From CAZPHI01 sp964586425 (GTDB taxonomy: Bacteria > Bacillota > Clostridia > Lachnospirales > Lachnospiraceae), in the NCBI GenBank assembly GCA_964586425.1, contig CAZPHI010000022.1, positions 1-33,670 of the forward strand: a stretch of DNA of 33,670 bases. Reading direction: 5' to 3'. Of the stretch, positions 31,627 through 33,670 are shown piece after piece (the stretch's first letter is position 1; every line of letters begins with the position of its first letter). The position numbers and the translations under genes were made by a program. The notes below the pieces were generated by a model that was not told the DNA's origin, searched no databases, and saw only the letters and a list, made by a program, of their open reading frames with translations.

Positions 31627-32354
31627 AATCCAGCTGGCTTTCCAGCGAGGAATTTGGCAGCTTCAATTGCACCTTTTGCAAATATTGCTTTTGAATATGC
31701 TGTATGCTTGAATTCTATCACTTCATCCTCACCCGCGAAGATGATTTCGTGTTCACCAACGATTGTACCACCACGAACGGCTGAGATTCCGATTTCTTTT
31801 GGATCTCTCTTCGCACGTTCCTGACTTCTATCATATTTGTAGTAATAATCCTCTGATAATGCTTCTTTGATTGAATCAGCAAGTGCAAGCGCTGTTCCGC
31901 TTGGTGCATCTAATTTCTGATTATGGTGCTTTTCTACTATTTCAATGTCAAAACCAGCTGGGCTTAATATTCTTGTTGCATCCTGAAGAAGTTTGAAGAA
32001 TGTATTAATGCCAAGTGACATATTGGCTGATTTTAAAATTCCTACTTTCTTACTTGTCTCATTGATTTTAGCTAACTGTTCTTCTGAAAGACCTGTTGTA
32101 CAGATTACTGCTGGAACCTGCTCTGCTACACAATAATCAAGTAGTCCGTCTATAGCTTTGGCTGATGCAAAATCAATTATTACATCTGCTTTTACAACGC
32201 ATGAATCAATTGATGAGAATACTGGATATGAGTTATGTCCATCATCATATGGATCAATACCTGCAACTATTGAAGCATTATCATCATCTTTTAATAAATT
32301 GGTTATTACCTGGCCCATTTTGCCATTACAACCATGCATAATTATTCTAATCAT
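31593..32354 (-). CDS. dapB: 4-hydroxy-tetrahydrodipicolinate reductase
   Basis: DapB carries out the second step of the diaminopimelate/lysine branch. The nucleotide-binding loop is MHGCNGKMGQVI (7-14 region), and the catalytic and substrate block EKHHNQKLDAPSGTA contains His143, His144 and Lys147. ICTTGLSEEQL and SLGINTFFKLL are further family marks. At 253 residues it is full length. It follows dapA by 26 nt under the shared lysine riboswitch. Its 3' end overlaps the convergent GNAT gene by 34 bp. Confidence 0.96.
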   Translation of the reverse strand: MIRIIMHGCNGKMGQVITNLLKDDDNASIVAGIDPYDDGHNSYPVFSSIDSCVVKADVIIDFASAKAIDGLLDYCVAEQVPAVICTTGLSEEQLAKINETSKKVGILKSANMSLGINTFFKLLQDATRILSPAGFDIEIVEKHHNQKLDAPSGTALALADSIKEALSEDYYYKYDRSQERAKRDPKEIGISAVRGGTIVGEHEIIFAGEDEVIEFKHTAYSKAIFAKGAIEAAKFLAGKPAGFYDMRDVIAAK

Positions 32355-32380
32355 ATGTCTTTACCTAACCTTTGTATGAA

Positions 32381-33271
32381 TTATTTTACTTTGATTCCAT
32401 AATTGATCATTGCATTCTTTAACTTTAATAAATTAGCGTCTTCCATTGGGCTAAGTGGCATTCTAAGTGGTCCTGCTTCCATTCCCATAAGATTGAGTGC
32501 ATGTTTTACTGGTATTGGATTTACTTCACAGAATAATGCATCTACAAGTTCAAGTGCTTCTAATTGAAGTCTACAGCTCTCTTTAACATTTCCCTTAAAG
32601 AACTCTTCTGTGATATTATGAGTATTCTCTGGTGCAATATTAGAAAGTACTGAGATAACGCCTTTACCACCTAATGAAAGAATTGGTACAATCTGGTCAT
32701 CATTGCCTGAATACATATCGATTTCACCATTAGTAAGTGCCATGATTTTAGCTGCCTGAGATATATTACCTGTTGCTTCTTTAATTGCAACAATATTGTC
32801 ATTCTCTTTGAATAATGTAGCAATTGTCTCTGGCTGCAGACAACAACCTGTACGGCTAGGAACATTGTACATAATAATTGGAAGGTCTACCGCTTTAGCA
32901 ATTGCTGTATAATGTGCAATAAGGCCTTTTTGAGTTGCTTTATTGTAATATGGAGTAACAATAAGAAGTGCGTCTACTCCTACTTTTTTTGCCTCTGTCG
33001 AAAGATAGATAGCTGTTTCTGTGCAGTTAGAACCAGTTCCAGCGATTACTGGCACTCTTTTATTAACATATTCCGCTGTGAATCTAATACATTCAATATG
33101 CTCTTCATGAGTTAATGTAGATGACTCTCCTGTTGTTCCGCAGATAACTATCGCATCTGTTTTATTATTAATCTGATAATCCAAAAGCTCTGCTAATTTT
33201 TCATAATTAACCTCTCCATTAGATTTCATTGGTGTAACTATAGCTACACCGGCACCTTTGAAAATTGACAT
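32381..33271 (-). CDS. dapA: 4-hydroxy-tetrahydrodipicolinate synthase
   Basis: DapA is a TIM-barrel aldolase that condenses pyruvate with aspartate semialdehyde, the first committed step to DAP and lysine. With the chosen start, the Schiff-base Lys164 lies in VAIKEATGN and Tyr135 in IMYNVPSRTGC; CGTTGESSTL is the pyruvate-contact motif. The start at 33271 is preferred over an ATG two codons upstream because AGGAGG is 8 nt before it (only 2 nt for the other), giving 296 residues. Expression is controlled by the lysine riboswitch in the 300-nt leader. Confidence 0.97.
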   Translation of the reverse strand: MSIFKGAGVAIVTPMKSNGEVNYEKLAELLDYQINNKTDAIVICGTTGESSTLTHEEHIECIRFTAEYVNKRVPVIAGTGSNCTETAIYLSTEAKKVGVDALLIVTPYYNKATQKGLIAHYTAIAKAVDLPIIMYNVPSRTGCCLQPETIATLFKENDNIVAIKEATGNISQAAKIMALTNGEIDMYSGNDDQIVPILSLGGKGVISVLSNIAPENTHNITEEFFKGNVKESCRLQLEALELVDALFCEVNPIPVKHALNLMGMEAGPLRMPLSPMEDANLLKLKNAMINYGIKVK

Positions 33272-33337
33272 GTGCATATCCTCCTAAATAATGTTATGTA
33301 ATGCAGGCAGTTTCTTCATAAGGGTAACTATATGCCG

Positions 33338-33369
33338 TAAAAAAAGAGTTAACCATGACTGGCTAACTC
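33338..33369 (-). terminator. Riboswitch-controlled terminator upstream of dapA
   Basis: On minus, GAGTTAGCCA (33369-33360) pairs with TGGTTAACTC (33355-33346), 10 bp with one G-U, tetraloop GTCA, followed by seven T. Its 5' arm with the bases before it is also complementary to the 3' strand of the aptamer P1, so it competes with an antiterminator. Confidence 0.88.
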
Positions 33370-33395
33370 TTAAAGAACGAATCATTCATATCCTT

Positions 33396-33568
33396 TAAGT
33401 AGCCCTCCATCTTACGATGACAGTCATATAACTTTTAATTATATGCCCAGCACTATTGGTTCCAGTTACCATAGCACTTCGGCGCCGTTCCCTTTCAAAG
33501 ACCTTCACATGTGTCTGGCACATCCAATCCTATACTAATTAACAACGCGACCTCTACTCTTACATTTG
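33396..33568 (-). promoter_or_regulatory. Lysine riboswitch (L box) aptamer
   Basis: Read on minus, the conserved L-box blocks occur in order: AGTAGAGGTCGCG at the 5' side, GAAAGGGAACGGCGCCGAAG, GCTGGG, TGACTGTCAT and ATGGAGGGCTACT. P1 is closed by AGTAG (33558-33554) with CTACT (33402-33398). It lies between a consensus promoter and the terminator ahead of dapA. Lysine binding should stabilise P1 and favour termination, switching dapA-dapB off. Confidence 0.95.
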
Positions 33569-33573
33569 AAACT

Positions 33574-33602
33574 AATATAACACTACATTATACTAATGTC
33601 AA
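33574..33602 (-). promoter_or_regulatory. Promoter of the dapA-dapB operon
   Basis: TTGACA (33602-33597 on minus), 17-nt spacer, TATATT (33579-33574); transcription would start just before the riboswitch. A second TTGACA at 33629-33624 has no matching -10. Nothing else is recognisable from 33603 to the right edge. Confidence 0.85.
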
Positions 33603-33670
33603 CTTATTATCTGATGATGTTTGTGTCAAGTAATCGTTGGCAATTATTTTTTTGTTTTTCAAAATGATAT

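Overview
The window looks like chromosome of a low-GC Firmicute of the Clostridia, most likely a Lachnospiraceae bacterium. Supporting signs are an AT-rich sequence, consensus TTGACA/TATAAT promoters, strong GGAGG ribosome sites, a bacteriocin-type precursor with the EEEMTYVEGG double-glycine leader seen in that family, a DUF3006/ComEC-like hydrolase pair, a YibE/F protein and an L-box lysine riboswitch on dapA. A partial PfkB sugar kinase at the left edge would suit a pectin or uronate user such as Lachnospira, but genus is not resolvable from sequence alone. I see no phage, insertion sequence, CRISPR array or rRNA. Almost every gene lies on the minus strand; only the first tRNA-Gly, a ferritin-like gene and one GNAT gene are on plus.

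Left part (1-6.5 kb): a kinase start, then a secreted metallo-beta-lactamase-fold hydrolase with a DUF3006 partner. Next comes an accessory bacteriocin-like cassette. In transcription order it has its own promoter (5824-5852), a 136-residue GG-leader precursor, an eight-helix membrane protein, a stand-alone GyrI-like ligand-binding protein, an HlyD-type export adaptor and a membrane-anchored Big_2 (Ig-like) protein. A long intercistronic hairpin (4448-4493) divides the cassette. Just upstream lies only the C-terminal third of a bacteriocin-exporter ATPase, so the dedicated peptidase/exporter appears to have been lost by deletion.

6.5-13 kb: a MarR-regulated heterodimeric multidrug ABC exporter with one degenerate ATP site, behind a promoter that overlaps a striking paired-palindrome operator. 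Then a YibE/F membrane protein, preceded by a wrecked secreted purple-acid-phosphatase-like gene: its catalytic domain is deleted, the frame is shifted, and a motif I metal-ligand position reads Ala.

13-18.6 kb: one apparent operon of response regulator, histidine kinase, lipoprotein, tRNA-dihydrouridine synthase and class-3-type aldehyde dehydrogenase, with a promoter at 18572-18600.

18.6-27.1 kb: bounded by two identical tRNA-Gly(GCC) genes in opposite orientation. Inside are a pantothenate-to-CoA operon (ECF S component panT, coaX, coaBC), a GNAT, an AlaX-type tRNA editing protein, an NhaC-like antiporter, a membrane-anchored L,D-transpeptidase with a repetitive linker, and a CotF/ferritin-like gene.

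27.1-33.7 kb: oligoendopeptidase F, an isochorismatase-family hydrolase and DegV form one minus-strand cluster. A two-domain GNAT gene on plus converges on dapB. The dapA-dapB lysine operon at the right edge has a complete readable control region: promoter, lysine aptamer, antiterminator and terminator. Its 3' terminator appears to be embedded antisense in the coding sequence of the convergent GNAT gene.
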